A stretch of DNA of 64,000 nt, from NCBI RefSeq assembly GCF_030341905.1, contig NZ_JATAAF010000008.1, forward strand, positions 1 to 64,000. The letters run 5' to 3'. Both the position numbers and the translations under genes were made by a program. This stretch comes from Porticoccus sp. W117. GTDB taxonomy: Bacteria > Pseudomonadota > Gammaproteobacteria > Pseudomonadales > Porticoccaceae. Shown here one piece after another: positions 43,874-53,153 of the stretch; position 1 is the first letter of the stretch, and every line of letters starts with the position of its first letter. The notes under the pieces are model-generated. The model was not told the origin of the DNA, made no database searches, and worked only from the letters and a program-made list of their open reading frames with translations.

Positions 43874-44156
43874 AGAGCCTGTTAACACTAATTGAATCGC
43901 CACTGTTGTGACTAAAAAAGCGCCAATCAAGGCGCGAGGAGAGTGGCTTGGTTATTCCAAATGAGTGACGAGCAACACCGAGTGGCGCTTTTATAGCCGC
44001 AACCCGGAGGGCTGGGGCCCCTTTTTTAGAAACAGGAAGTCCGCCCAGCTGCGTTATCAGTCGCTTATGTGGAATAACCACACTACACTCCTTCTGCCTT
44101 GCTGGGCAAAAAAATGGCTCCCAGCAGTGATGACTCAATTAGTGTTAACAGGCTCT
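43874..44156. mobile_element. MITE-like element with 22-bp terminal inverted repeats
   Basis: The ends, GAGCCTGTTAACACTAATTG (43874-43895) and its exact complement (44135-44156), are perfect 22-bp inverted repeats, and an imperfect inverted relationship continues inwards. The 283-bp body has no coding frame that resembles a transposase. A partial end, GAGCCTGTTCACAC, lies at 42865 just upstream of yrbG. It separates yrbG from kdsD, which are usually close together. Confidence 0.75.
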
Positions 44157-44188
44157 AAATTCACCTCTCATCACCAGCGAAATCACCC

Positions 44189-45157
44189 ATGACTTCAGCA
44201 TTTATCGAAAGTGGCCGCCGCACTATTCATATTGAGGGCGATTCGGTACGCCAATTGGAAAACCGCATCGGTGATGAATTCCAGCAAGCCTGCGAATTAA
44301 TGATGGCTGTCGAAGGTCGTGTGATTGTCACCGGCATGGGAAAATCCGGCCATATCGGTGGCAAAATCGCCGCCACCTTGGCCAGTACCGGCACCCCCTC
44401 TTTTTTCGTCCACCCCGGCGAAGCCAGCCACGGCGACCTGGGCATGATTACCGAACAAGATGCGGTACTCGCTATTTCCAACTCCGGCTCCACCGCTGAA
44501 GTGATTACCTTGCTGCCACTGATTAAACGCCTCGGCGTGCCGCTGATCAGCATGACCGGCAAGCCTTCATCGCCACTGGCGGAAGCCGCCCATGTACACC
44601 TGGATATCAGTGTAGAAAGCGAAGCCTGCCCGTTGGGCCTGGCACCCACATCCAGCACCACCGTCACCTTGGTAATGGGCGATGCCCTGGCGGTATCCCT
44701 GCTGGAAGCCCGCGGTTTTACCGCCGAAGATTTCGCCTTCTCCCACCCCGGTGGCGCTCTGGGCCGCAAGCTGCTGTTAAAAGTGGAAGACATTATGCAC
44801 AAGGGCGATGAAGTGCCACGGGTGAGCCGTGACAGCTCGGTGCGCGACGCATTGGTGGAAATGACCGGAAAAGGCTTCGGCATGACCACCGTGGTAGATG
44901 AGCAGCAGCATTTGCTGGGGGTTTTTACCGATGGCGACCTGCGCCGCGCAGTCGACCAACGCACCGACATCAACACCGCCACCGTGGGCGATGTGATGAC
45001 CCTCAACTGCAAAACCATTTCCCGCAATATGCTGGCAGCAGAAGCGCTGGGCATTATGGAAGATTACAAAATCACCGCACTGGTGGTGGAAAACGACGAT
45101 CAACAACCCTGTGGCGTACTGCATATGCATGACGTGCTGCGCGCGGGGGTTATGTAA
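44189..45157 (+). CDS. kdsD: Arabinose 5-phosphate isomerase
   Basis: KdsD turns ribulose 5-phosphate into arabinose 5-phosphate, the first step to Kdo for lipopolysaccharide. 322 residues: SIS sugar-isomerase domain (about 35-170; VTGMGKSGHIGGKIAATLASTGTP, HGDLGMI, SNSGSTAEV) and two CBS domains (from about 205, VEDIMHKGDEVPRV and VGDVMTLNCKTI). Normal length and domain order. kdsC follows, 13 bases downstream. Confidence 0.96.
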   Translation: MTSAFIESGRRTIHIEGDSVRQLENRIGDEFQQACELMMAVEGRVIVTGMGKSGHIGGKIAATLASTGTPSFFVHPGEASHGDLGMITEQDAVLAISNSGSTAEVITLLPLIKRLGVPLISMTGKPSSPLAEAAHVHLDISVESEACPLGLAPTSSTTVTLVMGDALAVSLLEARGFTAEDFAFSHPGGALGRKLLLKVEDIMHKGDEVPRVSRDSSVRDALVEMTGKGFGMTTVVDEQQHLLGVFTDGDLRRAVDQRTDINTATVGDVMTLNCKTISRNMLAAEALGIMEDYKITALVVENDDQQPCGVLHMHDVLRAGVM

Positions 45158-45170
45158 AAAGAGTGATGTA

Positions 45171-45707
45171 ATGAATAGCACATCAATGGAAAGGGTCAGG
45201 GAAGCAGCAAAAAAAATCCGCCTGCTACTACTGGATGTAGATGGTGTACTCACCGACGGCAAGCTCTATTACAGCGAGAGCGGCAGCGAATCCAAAGCGT
45301 TCAACATCCAGGATGGCCAGGGCATCAAGCTGCTGCAACACAATGGTATAGAGGTGGGTATTATCACCGGTCGCAGTTCCAAATTGCTGGCCCGCCGCGC
45401 CTCGGAGCTAGGCATAGAAAGAGTGGTGCAGGGCCGGGAAGACAAACTCACCGCCCTCAATGAACTGCTGGAAACCTGCGACTATCAGCTGGAAGAAATT
45501 GCCCATGTGGGTGACGACCTGCCGGATGTGGCGGTAATTCGCCGGGTGGGTCTGGGCATTGCCGTGGCCAACGCCAATCACTTTGTCGCCGAGCACGCCC
45601 AGTGGCAAACCAGCGTACCCGGTGGCGAAGGTGCCATCCGCGAAGTGGCGGAGCTGATTTTGTCCGCTCAGGGCAAACTGGACGACACCCTGGCTCACTT
45701 TCTTTAA
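45171..45707 (+). CDS. kdsC: 3-deoxy-D-manno-octulosonate 8-phosphate phosphatase
   Basis: KdsC removes the phosphate of Kdo-8-phosphate in the Kdo pathway. 178 residues from the ATG at 45171; the earlier open codons lie within kdsD. It is a HAD-type phosphatase without cap domain: RLLLLDVDGVLTDGKLYYSE (nucleophile Asp), GIITGRSSKLLARRASELGI and HVGDDLPDVAVIRRVGLGIAVANA. It is placed in the kds-lpt operon. Confidence 0.96.
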   Translation: MNSTSMERVREAAKKIRLLLLDVDGVLTDGKLYYSESGSESKAFNIQDGQGIKLLQHNGIEVGIITGRSSKLLARRASELGIERVVQGREDKLTALNELLETCDYQLEEIAHVGDDLPDVAVIRRVGLGIAVANANHFVAEHAQWQTSVPGGEGAIREVAELILSAQGKLDDTLAHFL

Positions 45708-45733
45708 TTGAAAAGTCTCTAAGGAGAACCTGA

Positions 45734-46315
45734 GTGCTGCGAGCTCTTGCCATCTTTGCCCTGATCGCTGCTTTGGGGTGGAATTTTCGCCAGTTCTGGA
45801 TATCCCCGCCAGAGAGCTTTTTCAAACCGACGCCAACCACAGCGGATGTTCCCAAAGCCAATGTCTATATGTTGAACACCGACACCCGCCAGTTCAACGA
45901 ACAGGGTCAGCTCGCTTACCGGCTCACCTCCCAGCGCAGCGAACACTTCACCGAGGCCCGGCGCTTTGTGTTGGAAGACCCCAACATCACTTCCTTTCAG
46001 AGCGACTCCCCACCCTGGAATATCTCTGCAGAAAACGGCCTGGTAGAGAAAAACGGCGAGAGCATCCAACTTACAAACAACGTCGTGGGCCGCCGTTTTC
46101 AGAAAGAACGCACAGTCACCCTGAACACCCCGCAGCTGCTTTTCCTGCCCGATAAACAATACGCGGAAAGCGACAAAGACGTTACAATAACCATGCCCGG
46201 TGCCCAGACATCCGGCGTGGGTTTCAAAGCCAATCTGAAAACCGGCGATTATCAACTACTCTCTCGCGTAAAAGGACAGCTGGATGCCACTGCCCCATCC
46301 GACAAAGACAAGTAA
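45734..46315 (+). CDS. lptC: LPS export protein LptC
   Basis: LptC is anchored in the inner membrane and passes lipopolysaccharide from LptB2FG to LptA. 193 residues. It starts at GTG (45734) with AAGGAG eight bases before; the membrane anchor is residues 3-20 (RALAIFALIAALGWNFRQF), followed by the beta-jellyroll (MLNTDTRQFNEQGQLAYRL, AENGLVEKNGESIQLTNNV). It overlaps lptA by 32 bases. Confidence 0.92.
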   Translation: MLRALAIFALIAALGWNFRQFWISPPESFFKPTPTTADVPKANVYMLNTDTRQFNEQGQLAYRLTSQRSEHFTEARRFVLEDPNITSFQSDSPPWNISAENGLVEKNGESIQLTNNVVGRRFQKERTVTLNTPQLLFLPDKQYAESDKDVTITMPGAQTSGVGFKANLKTGDYQLLSRVKGQLDATAPSDKDK

Positions 46316-46841
46316 CTATTCATCCAAGTGCTTTCTCCGCAACTGCCTGGCCTCATTGGCAATTGCCGGCTTATTGAGCCAAACCGCCATGGCACTGCCA
46401 GAAGATCGGCTGCAACCGCTGCAAATAAAAGCGGAACACAATGCTGGCGACGTTAACGGCAACCTGGTGTACAGCGGCGAGGTGGAAATCACCCAGGGTT
46501 CCCTGCAACTCAAGGCCGACAAAGTGGTGGCGCAGATTAATCAGCAGACAATTCGCTGCACCGGCAAGCCCGCTACCTTTCAACTCACCACGGTGGATTA
46601 CGGGCTGGTGACTGGCAAGGCAGAAGAACTGTACTTTGACCGCAGCAGCGGCAAGCTGAAACTATCCAAAGATGCCGTTATCACCAAAGAAGACGGCTCC
46701 TTTACCCAGGGCGACACCATCACCTACAACATCGACAGCGAAACCTGGACAGTGGAAGGGGGAATTACCGTACTACCCCCCGCCGTCACTCCTGCCACTG
46801 ATGGCAAAAAACAAGGGGAAGGCGTCGATGGCGACTCTTGA
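46284..46841 (+). CDS. lptA: LPS transport periplasmic protein LptA
   Basis: LptA polymers form the periplasmic bridge for lipopolysaccharide. 185 residues with a signal peptide (about 1-37, ending QTAMALP; long because the start overlaps lptC) and the OstA-like domain: [74 protein letters not shown] shorter start is possible but no better ribosome-binding site is seen. It overlaps lptB by 14 bases. Confidence 0.92.
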   Translation: MPLPHPTKTSNYSSKCFLRNCLASLAIAGLLSQTAMALPEDRLQPLQIKAEHNAGDVNGNLVYSGEVEITQGSLQLKADKVVAQINQQTIRCTGKPATFQLTTVDYGLVTGKAEELYFDRSSGKLKLSKDAVITKEDGSFTQGDTITYNIDSETWTVEGGITVLPPAVTPATDGKKQGEGVDGDS

Positions 46842-47553
46842 AGCTCGCCATCTGGCCAAATCCTACAAACGCCGCGCGGTTGTTAAAGATGTCTCCATGA
46901 CCGTGAGCAGCGGTCAAATTGTCGGCTTGCTGGGGCCGAATGGTGCGGGCAAAACCACCTGCTTCTACATGATTGTTGGCCTGGTTCCTCTGGGCGGTGG
47001 CGAGATCCTGATCGACGGTGAAAACGTCACCCACCTGCCCATGCATGGCCGCGCCCGCAAGGGTTTGGGCTATCTGCCTCAGGAGGCATCGATCTTTCGT
47101 CGCCTCAGTGTGCAAAACAACATCATGGGCATTCTGGAAACCCGCAGCGACCTCAACCGCAAACAGCGCCACGAAAAACTCGAAGAACTGCTGCAGGAAT
47201 TCCACATCACCCACATTCGCGACAGCCTGGGTATGAGCCTGTCCGGCGGTGAACGCCGCCGGGTAGAAATTGCCCGGGCACTGGCCACCGAACCCCAATT
47301 TATTTTGCTGGACGAGCCCTTTGCCGGGGTAGACCCGATTTCGGTAAACGACATCAAACAGATTATTCGCCACCTGCGAGACAAGGGCATCGGGGTACTG
47401 ATTACCGACCACAATGTGCGCGAGACCCTGGATATCTGCCACCACGCTTACATCGTTGGTGAGGGCCATGTGATCGCCGAAGGCGGCGCTGAAGAAGTAC
47501 TGAAAAACCAGCAAGTACGCGACACCTATTTGGGGGAAAACTTTGAGCTTTAG
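46828..47553 (+). CDS. lptB: LPS export ABC transporter ATPase LptB
   Basis: LptB powers lipopolysaccharide extraction from the inner membrane. 241 residues from the ATG at 46828 ([19 protein letters not shown]), preceded by AAGGGGAAGG. ABC motifs: Walker [18 protein letters not shown]-loop LPQEASIF, signature [16 protein letters not shown], Walker [14 protein letters not shown], switch His in [11 protein letters not shown]. Normal length. rpoN follows as in most gammaproteobacteria. Confidence 0.97.
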   Translation: MATLEARHLAKSYKRRAVVKDVSMTVSSGQIVGLLGPNGAGKTTCFYMIVGLVPLGGGEILIDGENVTHLPMHGRARKGLGYLPQEASIFRRLSVQNNIMGILETRSDLNRKQRHEKLEELLQEFHITHIRDSLGMSLSGGERRRVEIARALATEPQFILLDEPFAGVDPISVNDIKQIIRHLRDKGIGVLITDHNVRETLDICHHAYIVGEGHVIAEGGAEEVLKNQQVRDTYLGENFEL

Positions 47554-47607
47554 AAAGTTACATAATAACAACGGCTCTCTGGCAGCCACCGGGTACCTTA
47601 AGCCCCT

Positions 47608-49143
47608 ATGAAGCCAAGTTTGCAATTAAAAATTGGTCAGCACCTGACCATGACACCACAACTGCAGCAGGCCATCCGCCTGCTGCAACTGTCGTCGCTG
47701 GATCTGCAACAGGAGATACAACAAGCGCTGTACGACAACCCTCTGCTGGAGTTGGCGGAAGAAGAAGAGCGCAAAAAAAACCAGCAGGAGCAAAGCACAG
47801 ACAACCCGGAGCAGCAGGCCGAAACCAGCACCCAAACAGAGGCAACCGCTGAAAGTGAAATCGCCGCTCCGGAGGGCGAGTGGGATAGCAAGATACCCGA
47901 CGAACTGCCGGTAGATGCCAGCTGGGACGACCTCTACGAAACTGCTTCTATCGCCAGCCCGGCAAAACAGACCGGCAGCGTCGGCGAGAGCCGCGACTTC
48001 GACAGCTTTCAGGCGGTTACTGATTCCTTGCAAGACCACCTGCTGTGGCAGCTTAACCTCACCCCCATGTCTGACAGCGACCAGGTAATTGCCGCCGCCA
48101 TTATCGACGCCATCGGCGACGACGGTTTTCTCTGTATGCCCATTGAAGACATCTGGCAAGGTCTGCTCGATGAAAGTCAGATGGACGACAGCCAGCCGGA
48201 GGAAGAACGTCTGGAGCTGGACGAGGTGATGGCCGTGTTGCGTCGGGTACAGACCTTCGACCCAGTGGGTGTGGGTGCCACCAGCCTGAGTGACTGCCTG
48301 CTTATACAACTGCGGCAATTGCCGCAAGAAACTCCGTATCTGTCTGAGGCCATGACCCTGGCAGAATCTCACCTGGAACAGCTGGCCAGCCGCGACTACA
48401 AGCAGCTGCAAAAACTCACCGGCCTGTGCCCGGACAGCCTGGCAGCAGCCATTGCCCTGATCCAGACTCTGTCACCGCGCCCCGGTGATCTGGTGCAAAG
48501 CAACCAGATGCAATACACCGCTCCAGACGTGAAAGTGGACAAAAAAGACAACCGCTGGCAGGTGACCCTCAATAACGACATCACCCCCGCCCTGCGCATC
48601 AATCAGAGTTACGCGCAGCTTATTCGCCGCGCCGACAGCAGCGAGCAAAACCGCTTTCTGCGAGACAACCTGCAGGAGGCACGGGTATTTCTGCGCAGCC
48701 TGCAAAGCCGCAACGACACCCTGTTGCGGGTGGCCGCCTGTATTGTGGAAATGCAACAGGGGTTTCTGGATCAGGGGCCGGAAGCAATGAAGCCCATGGT
48801 ACTGGCAGACGTGGCCGAACGCCTGGAACTGCACGAATCCACCATTTCACGGGTGACCACCCAGAAATTTATCGACACCCCGCGGGGCATGTACGAGCTG
48901 AAATACTTTTTCTCCAGCCATGTCAGCACCTCCGGTGGCGGTCAGTGTTCGTCCACCGCCATTCGCGCCATGCTGAAAAAACTGATCGGCGAGGAAAACC
49001 CCGCCAAGCCCCTGAGCGACAACAAGCTGGCGGCCATACTCGACGAACAGGGTATACAGGTGGCCCGCCGCACTGTGGCCAAATACCGGGAAAGCCTCAA
49101 TATTCCCTCATCCAGCGAGCGCAAAAAATACCGTATTAAATAA
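47608..49143 (+). CDS. rpoN: RNA polymerase sigma-54 factor
   Basis: Sigma-54 directs RNA polymerase to -24/-12 promoters, which activators such as PilR in this window open. 511 residues: Gln/Leu-rich activator-binding region I (1-50, LKIGQHLTMTPQLQQAIRLL), acidic region II, core-binding region, a helix-turn-helix (ADVAERLELHESTISRVTTQK) and the RpoN box ARRTVAKYRESLNIPSS near the C-terminus that reads the -24 element. All parts are intact. Confidence 0.97.
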   Translation: MKPSLQLKIGQHLTMTPQLQQAIRLLQLSSLDLQQEIQQALYDNPLLELAEEEERKKNQQEQSTDNPEQQAETSTQTEATAESEIAAPEGEWDSKIPDELPVDASWDDLYETASIASPAKQTGSVGESRDFDSFQAVTDSLQDHLLWQLNLTPMSDSDQVIAAAIIDAIGDDGFLCMPIEDIWQGLLDESQMDDSQPEEERLELDEVMAVLRRVQTFDPVGVGATSLSDCLLIQLRQLPQETPYLSEAMTLAESHLEQLASRDYKQLQKLTGLCPDSLAAAIALIQTLSPRPGDLVQSNQMQYTAPDVKVDKKDNRWQVTLNNDITPALRINQSYAQLIRRADSSEQNRFLRDNLQEARVFLRSLQSRNDTLLRVAACIVEMQQGFLDQGPEAMKPMVLADVAERLELHESTISRVTTQKFIDTPRGMYELKYFFSSHVSTSGGGQCSSTAIRAMLKKLIGEENPAKPLSDNKLAAILDEQGIQVARRTVAKYRESLNIPSSSERKKYRIK

Positions 49144-49181
49144 CGACTAACTTTCGCCACAACCAAGTAGAGGAGCGCACT

Positions 49182-49469
49182 ATGCAATTGAACATCAGCG
49201 GGCACCATGTAGAAGTTACCGAACCCCTGCGCAACTACGTTATCAGCAAGCTCGACCGCCTGCAGCGGCACAACGACAAAATCACCAGCACCAACGTCAT
49301 CCTGTCGGTGGAAAAGTTGGTGCAGAAAGCGGAAGCCACCGTTCACGTCAGCGGCGGCGAATTTTTTGCCGACAGCGAACACGACGACCTCTACGCCGCC
49401 ATCGACACACTGATAGACAAGCTCGACCGGCAACTGATCAAACACAAAGAAAAACAACGGGGCCGATAA
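49182..49469 (+). CDS. hpf: Short ribosome hibernation promoting factor
   Basis: 95 residues, the short HPF type that binds the 30S decoding centre and helps form inactive 100S ribosomes in stationary phase. Pattern MQLNISGHHVEVTEPLRNYV, EATVHVSGGEFFADSEHDDLYAAIDTLIDKLDRQL is typical. Standard place between rpoN and ptsN. Ribosome-binding site AGAGGAG. Confidence 0.95.
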   Translation: MQLNISGHHVEVTEPLRNYVISKLDRLQRHNDKITSTNVILSVEKLVQKAEATVHVSGGEFFADSEHDDLYAAIDTLIDKLDRQLIKHKEKQRGR

Positions 49470-49506
49470 ACCTCAGCGCCTGACAACTGTCATACGAACC
49501 ATGTGT

Positions 49507-49638
49507 ACCTCTAAAAATAGTGATATTTTCGTGAGAGCAAGGCGGCTGCGCACGGAGGCCCGCAGTGTATAAAACATACATGAGGAGGCGAGTACGCTGC
49601 CAACGCAGCTATCGCGGAAATAGCACATTTTTAGAGGT
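49507..49638. mobile_element. MITE-like element, copy A, ending just before ptsN
   Basis: 132 bp with imperfect terminal inverted repeats of about 30 bp: ACCTCTAAAAATAGTGATAT at the left and the complement-like ATAGCACATTTTTAGAGGT at the right. The body contains GCGCACGGAGGCCCGCAGTG and GAGGAGGCGAGTACGCTGCC. A second copy is at 53154-53308, nearly identical apart from a 23-bp extra piece. No coding capacity. Its right end supplies AGAGGTG ahead of the ptsN start. Confidence 0.8.
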
Positions 49639-49643
49639 GCACA

Positions 49644-50114
49644 TTGCAAATTTCTGAAATTTTGACATTGGAGCGTACCAACTGCTGCGCTCCCGGCAGC
49701 AGTAAAAAGCGGGTTCTGGAGTACCTGGCCAACTTTCTGGCGCAGCTGAACCCGGACGCCGACAATGTGGTGCTGTACGAGCAGTTACTGGCCAGAGAAC
49801 GCCTTGGCAGCACCGGCATTGGCGATGGTGTGGCCATCCCTCACTGTCGCATGGAAGGCATTAAGGAGGCGGTTGGTGTGCTGCTGAGATTGCAAAAAAG
49901 TGTCGACTTCGACGCCATAGACGGCCAGCCGGTGGACCTGGTGTTCGCCTTGATCGTGCCCAAAGACGATGGCGACAACCAGGCCAACGACGAGCACCTC
50001 AACACACTGGCCAGCATTGCCGAATTGATGCAAAACCCGCAGCGACGAGAACAGCTGCGCGAGGCACAGGACAACCGGACGCTGTACAACAGCGCCACAC
50101 AAGGGCAAGGATAA
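49644..50114 (+). CDS. ptsN: Nitrogen regulatory PTS protein IIA(Ntr)
   Basis: PtsN receives phosphate from NPr and regulates potassium uptake and nitrogen-related genes. 156 residues with the phosphorylatable His in GDGVAIPHCRMEGIKEAVGV (about residue 67). Start is a TTG at 49644 giving MQISEILTLERTNC, the usual N-terminus; its Shine-Dalgarno sequence (AGAGGTG) lies in the terminal repeat of the adjacent MITE-like element. It lies between hpf and rapZ as usual. Confidence 0.94.
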   Translation: MQISEILTLERTNCCAPGSSKKRVLEYLANFLAQLNPDADNVVLYEQLLARERLGSTGIGDGVAIPHCRMEGIKEAVGVLLRLQKSVDFDAIDGQPVDLVFALIVPKDDGDNQANDEHLNTLASIAELMQNPQRREQLREAQDNRTLYNSATQGQG

Positions 50115-50120
50115 CGACCC

Positions 50121-50981
50121 ATGCGATTGGTAGTGATCAGTGGCCGCTCAGGCTCAGGCAAAAGTACCGCGCTGCACGTGTTGGAGGACGTGGGCTTTAC
50201 CTGCATCGACAACCTGCCCGCCGAACTTCTGCCACCGCTGTTTCAGCAATATCAGGCATCAGGCAACCACAGTGACCACAAAATCGCCGTTGGCATCGAC
50301 GCCCGCAACCTGCTGGGTGATTTCACCCAACTGCCACAAATTCTGGCACAACTGAAAGACAGCGGCGTCAACCACGAAGTTATCTTCCTCGACGCGCGCA
50401 CACCAATACTGCTGCAACGCTTTAGCGAAACCCGCCGCAAGCACCCACTCAGTTCAGACAGTCTTGTACTGAAAGAAGCCATCAAGCTGGAACGCAAACT
50501 GCTGGAACCGGTGGCTACCATTGCCACACGCTCCATCGATACCAGCGCCATGAATCTGCACCAGTTGCGGGACCTGATCAAAAAACAGGTGGTGCCAGAC
50601 AATCAGGGTGACATGGCTATTTTGTTCGAGTCGTTCGGCTTCAAACGCGGCGTTCCCGCCGACGTGGATTTTGTGTTCGATGTGCGCTGCCTGCCCAACC
50701 CCTACTGGAAACCAGAGCTGCGCGCCCAAACCGGTAACGACCCGGAAGTGGTGGAGTTTCTCGAACAACAAGTGGACGTGGCCCATATGCTGGCAGATAT
50801 CATCGGTTATATGGAGCGCTGGCTGCCTAAATTCCAGGCCAATAACCGCAGCTATTTGACCGTGGCCATCGGCTGTACCGGTGGTCAGCACCGCTCGGTG
50901 TACCTGTGCAACAAGCTGTGCGAATACTTCTCCACTCACGTGGCCAATGTGGTTCAGGTGCATCACAGGGAACTGTCGTGA
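50121..50981 (+). CDS. rapZ: RNase adapter protein RapZ
   Basis: RapZ binds GlcN6P and guides RNase E to the small RNA that controls glmS in enteric bacteria. 286 residues: Walker A VISGRSGSGKSTALHVLED (about 4-22), Walker B-like IFLDAR, and the C-terminal sensor domain with FDVRCLPNP and IGCTGGQHRSVYL. It overlaps npr by four bases (GTGA). Confidence 0.95.
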   Translation: MRLVVISGRSGSGKSTALHVLEDVGFTCIDNLPAELLPPLFQQYQASGNHSDHKIAVGIDARNLLGDFTQLPQILAQLKDSGVNHEVIFLDARTPILLQRFSETRRKHPLSSDSLVLKEAIKLERKLLEPVATIATRSIDTSAMNLHQLRDLIKKQVVPDNQGDMAILFESFGFKRGVPADVDFVFDVRCLPNPYWKPELRAQTGNDPEVVEFLEQQVDVAHMLADIIGYMERWLPKFQANNRSYLTVAIGCTGGQHRSVYLCNKLCEYFSTHVANVVQVHHRELS

Positions 50982-51247
50982 TCACTACCGAACTGACCAT
51001 CGTCAACAAGCTCGGCCTGCACGCTCGCGCCGCCACCAAACTGGCGCAAACCTCCGGGCGCTTTGCCAGCACCATTCGCTGCGGCCACAGCGGCAAGATG
51101 GTGGACGCCAAAAGCGTGATGGCCGTCATGCTGCTGGCAGCCTCAAAAGGTACTCAACTTACTTTTGAAGTTGACGGCAACGACGAGCAGGAGGCTATGG
51201 ATACCATTGCCGAACTGATTGCGGGCTTCTTTGGTGAAGGCCAGTAA
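50978..51247 (+). CDS. npr: Nitrogen PTS phosphocarrier protein NPr
   Basis: HPr-like carrier that passes phosphate from EI(Ntr) to PtsN. 89 residues. I start at the GTG overlapping the rapZ stop (GTGATC: V/M-ITTELTIVNKLGLHARAA); this puts the active His (GLHARAATKLAQ) near residue 16 as in HPr. The regulatory segment KSVMAVMLLAASKGT carries the conserved Ser equivalent. The longer open frame lies inside rapZ. Confidence 0.94.
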   Translation: MITTELTIVNKLGLHARAATKLAQTSGRFASTIRCGHSGKMVDAKSVMAVMLLAASKGTQLTFEVDGNDEQEAMDTIAELIAGFFGEGQ

Positions 51248-51251
51248 GCCC

Positions 51252-51623
51252 ATGCCAAATGCCCTGATTTTAATCGCCCACGGCAGCCCCAGAGCCCAGG
51301 CCAATGAGGAATTTTTATCTTTGGTGGAGTCAGTCGCCGAAAAAGTAGCAGGGCAATATTCCCTGGTGAAAGGCGCTTTTCTCGGCTCCACAACTCCGGA
51401 TATAGCAACTGCCATAAACGATGCTATCAGCCAAGGCGCTACAAGAATCAACGTACTACCCTACTTCCTCAACTCGGGCGTTCACGTAGCCAAAGATGTT
51501 CCATCAATTCTTGAGCAGCAACAGCAAAACAACCCCCACTGCACCATCACCTTGTTGCCCTGCTTTGGCCTCGATCCCGACATCGCCAACCTGATAGCCA
51601 GGCAAGTTACTCTCAGCCAATAA
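51252..51623 (+). CDS. Sirohydrochlorin chelatase-like protein (CbiX family, short)
   Basis: 123 residues from the ATG at 51252 (MPNALILIAHGSPRAQANEEF). The N-terminal AHGS with its metal-binding His, and INVLPYFLNSGVHVAKDVP with a second His, fit the short CbiX/SirB group that inserts cobalt or iron into sirohydrochlorin. No other siroheme or cobalamin gene is nearby, so the substrate is uncertain. It follows npr by four bases and is probably co-transcribed. A short promoter-sized gap to mgtE follows. Confidence 0.8.
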   Translation: MPNALILIAHGSPRAQANEEFLSLVESVAEKVAGQYSLVKGAFLGSTTPDIATAINDAISQGATRINVLPYFLNSGVHVAKDVPSILEQQQQNNPHCTITLLPCFGLDPDIANLIARQVTLSQ

Positions 51624-51768
51624 AACCGCGCCCGCTAAAGTTCTACCGCTCTGCTCACAGCCAGAAGCTCGTAGCCCGCAGCTATATATTTTCCAGCAAA
51701 ATCAGTACACTACCCGCCATCTATCCAGTTACTTACTGTTCAGACCAGTCAATGAGGGGGAATACGCG

Positions 51769-53130
51769 ATGCCATCGGTTACCAACACCGCTAACCACCT
51801 CGAGCAACTGGAGCTTATCAGCGAGGCTCTGGATTCTGGCACCCTGCACCACACCCGTCATATGCTGAACTCCCTGTCAGCGCCGGAAATCGCCGACCTG
51901 ATTGAGTCCTCCCCACCCAAAGAGCGCCATGTGCTTTGGGAGCTGGTGGACAAGGAGTCCGAAGGCGATGTGCTGCAAGAGCTGGATGAGGACGTCCAAA
52001 AGCTGTTCCTGAAAGATATGGACAGCGAGGAACTGGCCAGCCTTACCGAAGGCATGGACGTGGACGATATGGCGGATATTCTGCAGCAATTGCCGGATCG
52101 CATTACCGCAGAAGTGCTGCAGGCCATGAGTGATCAAGACCGTCAACGGGTGGAAACCGTACTCACCTACGACGAAGACACCGCCGGCGGCATGATGGAC
52201 ACCGACACCATCACCGTACGCCCCGACCTCACCATCGACGTGGTACTGCGCTTTCTGCGTCGCCACGAGGAATTACCCGAAGGCACTGACAACCTGTTTG
52301 TGGTCAACCGCAAAGACGTTTTTCTCGGCATCCTGCCACTGCGTAAAGTGCTCACCTCCTCCGACAGCATCACTGTGCGGGAGCTGATGGATACCGAAGT
52401 GGAAGCCATTCCCGCCACTCTCGAAGACGCCGAAGTAGCGCACCTGTTTGAGCGCCATGACTGGCTATCGGCAGCGGTGGTGGATGATGACGGCAAGTTG
52501 CTCGGCCGTATCACCATCGATGATGTGGTGGATGTGATCATCGAAGAAGCGGATCACTCCCTGCTGGGTCTGGCGGGCCTCAGTGATGAAGAAGACACCT
52601 TCGGCTCCGTGCGCCGCACCGCACCGCGCCGCGCCCTGTGGCTGGGCATCAACCTGATTACCGCGATTATTGCCTCTCTGGTGATCAAACAGTTTTCCGA
52701 TTCCATCGAGACCATTGTCGCCTTGGCAGTACTGATGCCTATTGTCGCCAGCATGGGTGGTGTCGCCGGCAGCCAGACACTGACCGTGGTGATACGCGGT
52801 ATGGCCCAGGGCCAGATTGGCCGCAGCAACCTGGGCTGGTTGCTGAATAAAGAATTCGGCGTTGGCCTGCTCAACGGCCTGCTATGGGCGGCGGTTATGG
52901 GCATGGCTGCAGGCTATTATTTTGACACTGAAAACATTGGCTGGGTAATCGCGGCGGCCATGGTGATCAACCTGATTACCGCCGCCGTGTTTGGCGCCCT
53001 GCTTCCCATATTCCTGCGCGCTATCAATATTGATCCTGCGCTGGCGGGGAGTGTAGTACTAACCACCATCACCGACGTGGTGGGCTTCCTCGCTTTCCTG
53101 GGGCTGGCGACCATATACCTGCTCCCGTAA
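51769..53130 (+). CDS. mgtE: Magnesium transporter MgtE
   Basis: MgtE is a Mg2+-gated Mg2+ channel of the inner membrane. 453 residues: acidic N domain (about 10-130, EDVQKLFLKDMDSEELASLTEGMDVDDMADIL), two CBS domains (TAGGMMDTDTITVRPDLTIDV and VRELMDTEVEAIPATL...), and a membrane domain from about 285 with five helices including MPIVASMGGVAGSQTLTV and the pore-lining LNGLLWAAVMG. A GAGGGG site precedes the ATG. No Mg-sensing leader is recognised in the 145-base upstream gap. Confidence 0.95.
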   Translation: MPSVTNTANHLEQLELISEALDSGTLHHTRHMLNSLSAPEIADLIESSPPKERHVLWELVDKESEGDVLQELDEDVQKLFLKDMDSEELASLTEGMDVDDMADILQQLPDRITAEVLQAMSDQDRQRVETVLTYDEDTAGGMMDTDTITVRPDLTIDVVLRFLRRHEELPEGTDNLFVVNRKDVFLGILPLRKVLTSSDSITVRELMDTEVEAIPATLEDAEVAHLFERHDWLSAAVVDDDGKLLGRITIDDVVDVIIEEADHSLLGLAGLSDEEDTFGSVRRTAPRRALWLGINLITAIIASLVIKQFSDSIETIVALAVLMPIVASMGGVAGSQTLTVVIRGMAQGQIGRSNLGWLLNKEFGVGLLNGLLWAAVMGMAAGYYFDTENIGWVIAAAMVINLITAAVFGALLPIFLRAINIDPALAGSVVLTTITDVVGFLAFLGLATIYLLP

Positions 53131-53153
53131 CTGAAACAATAAAAGCGAAAAGT

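Noticed and set aside
43965-44192. A 75-codon frame inside the MITE-like element
   Set aside because: Repeat-derived: it runs through the terminal inverted repeat into kdsD's leader and has no protein-like features.
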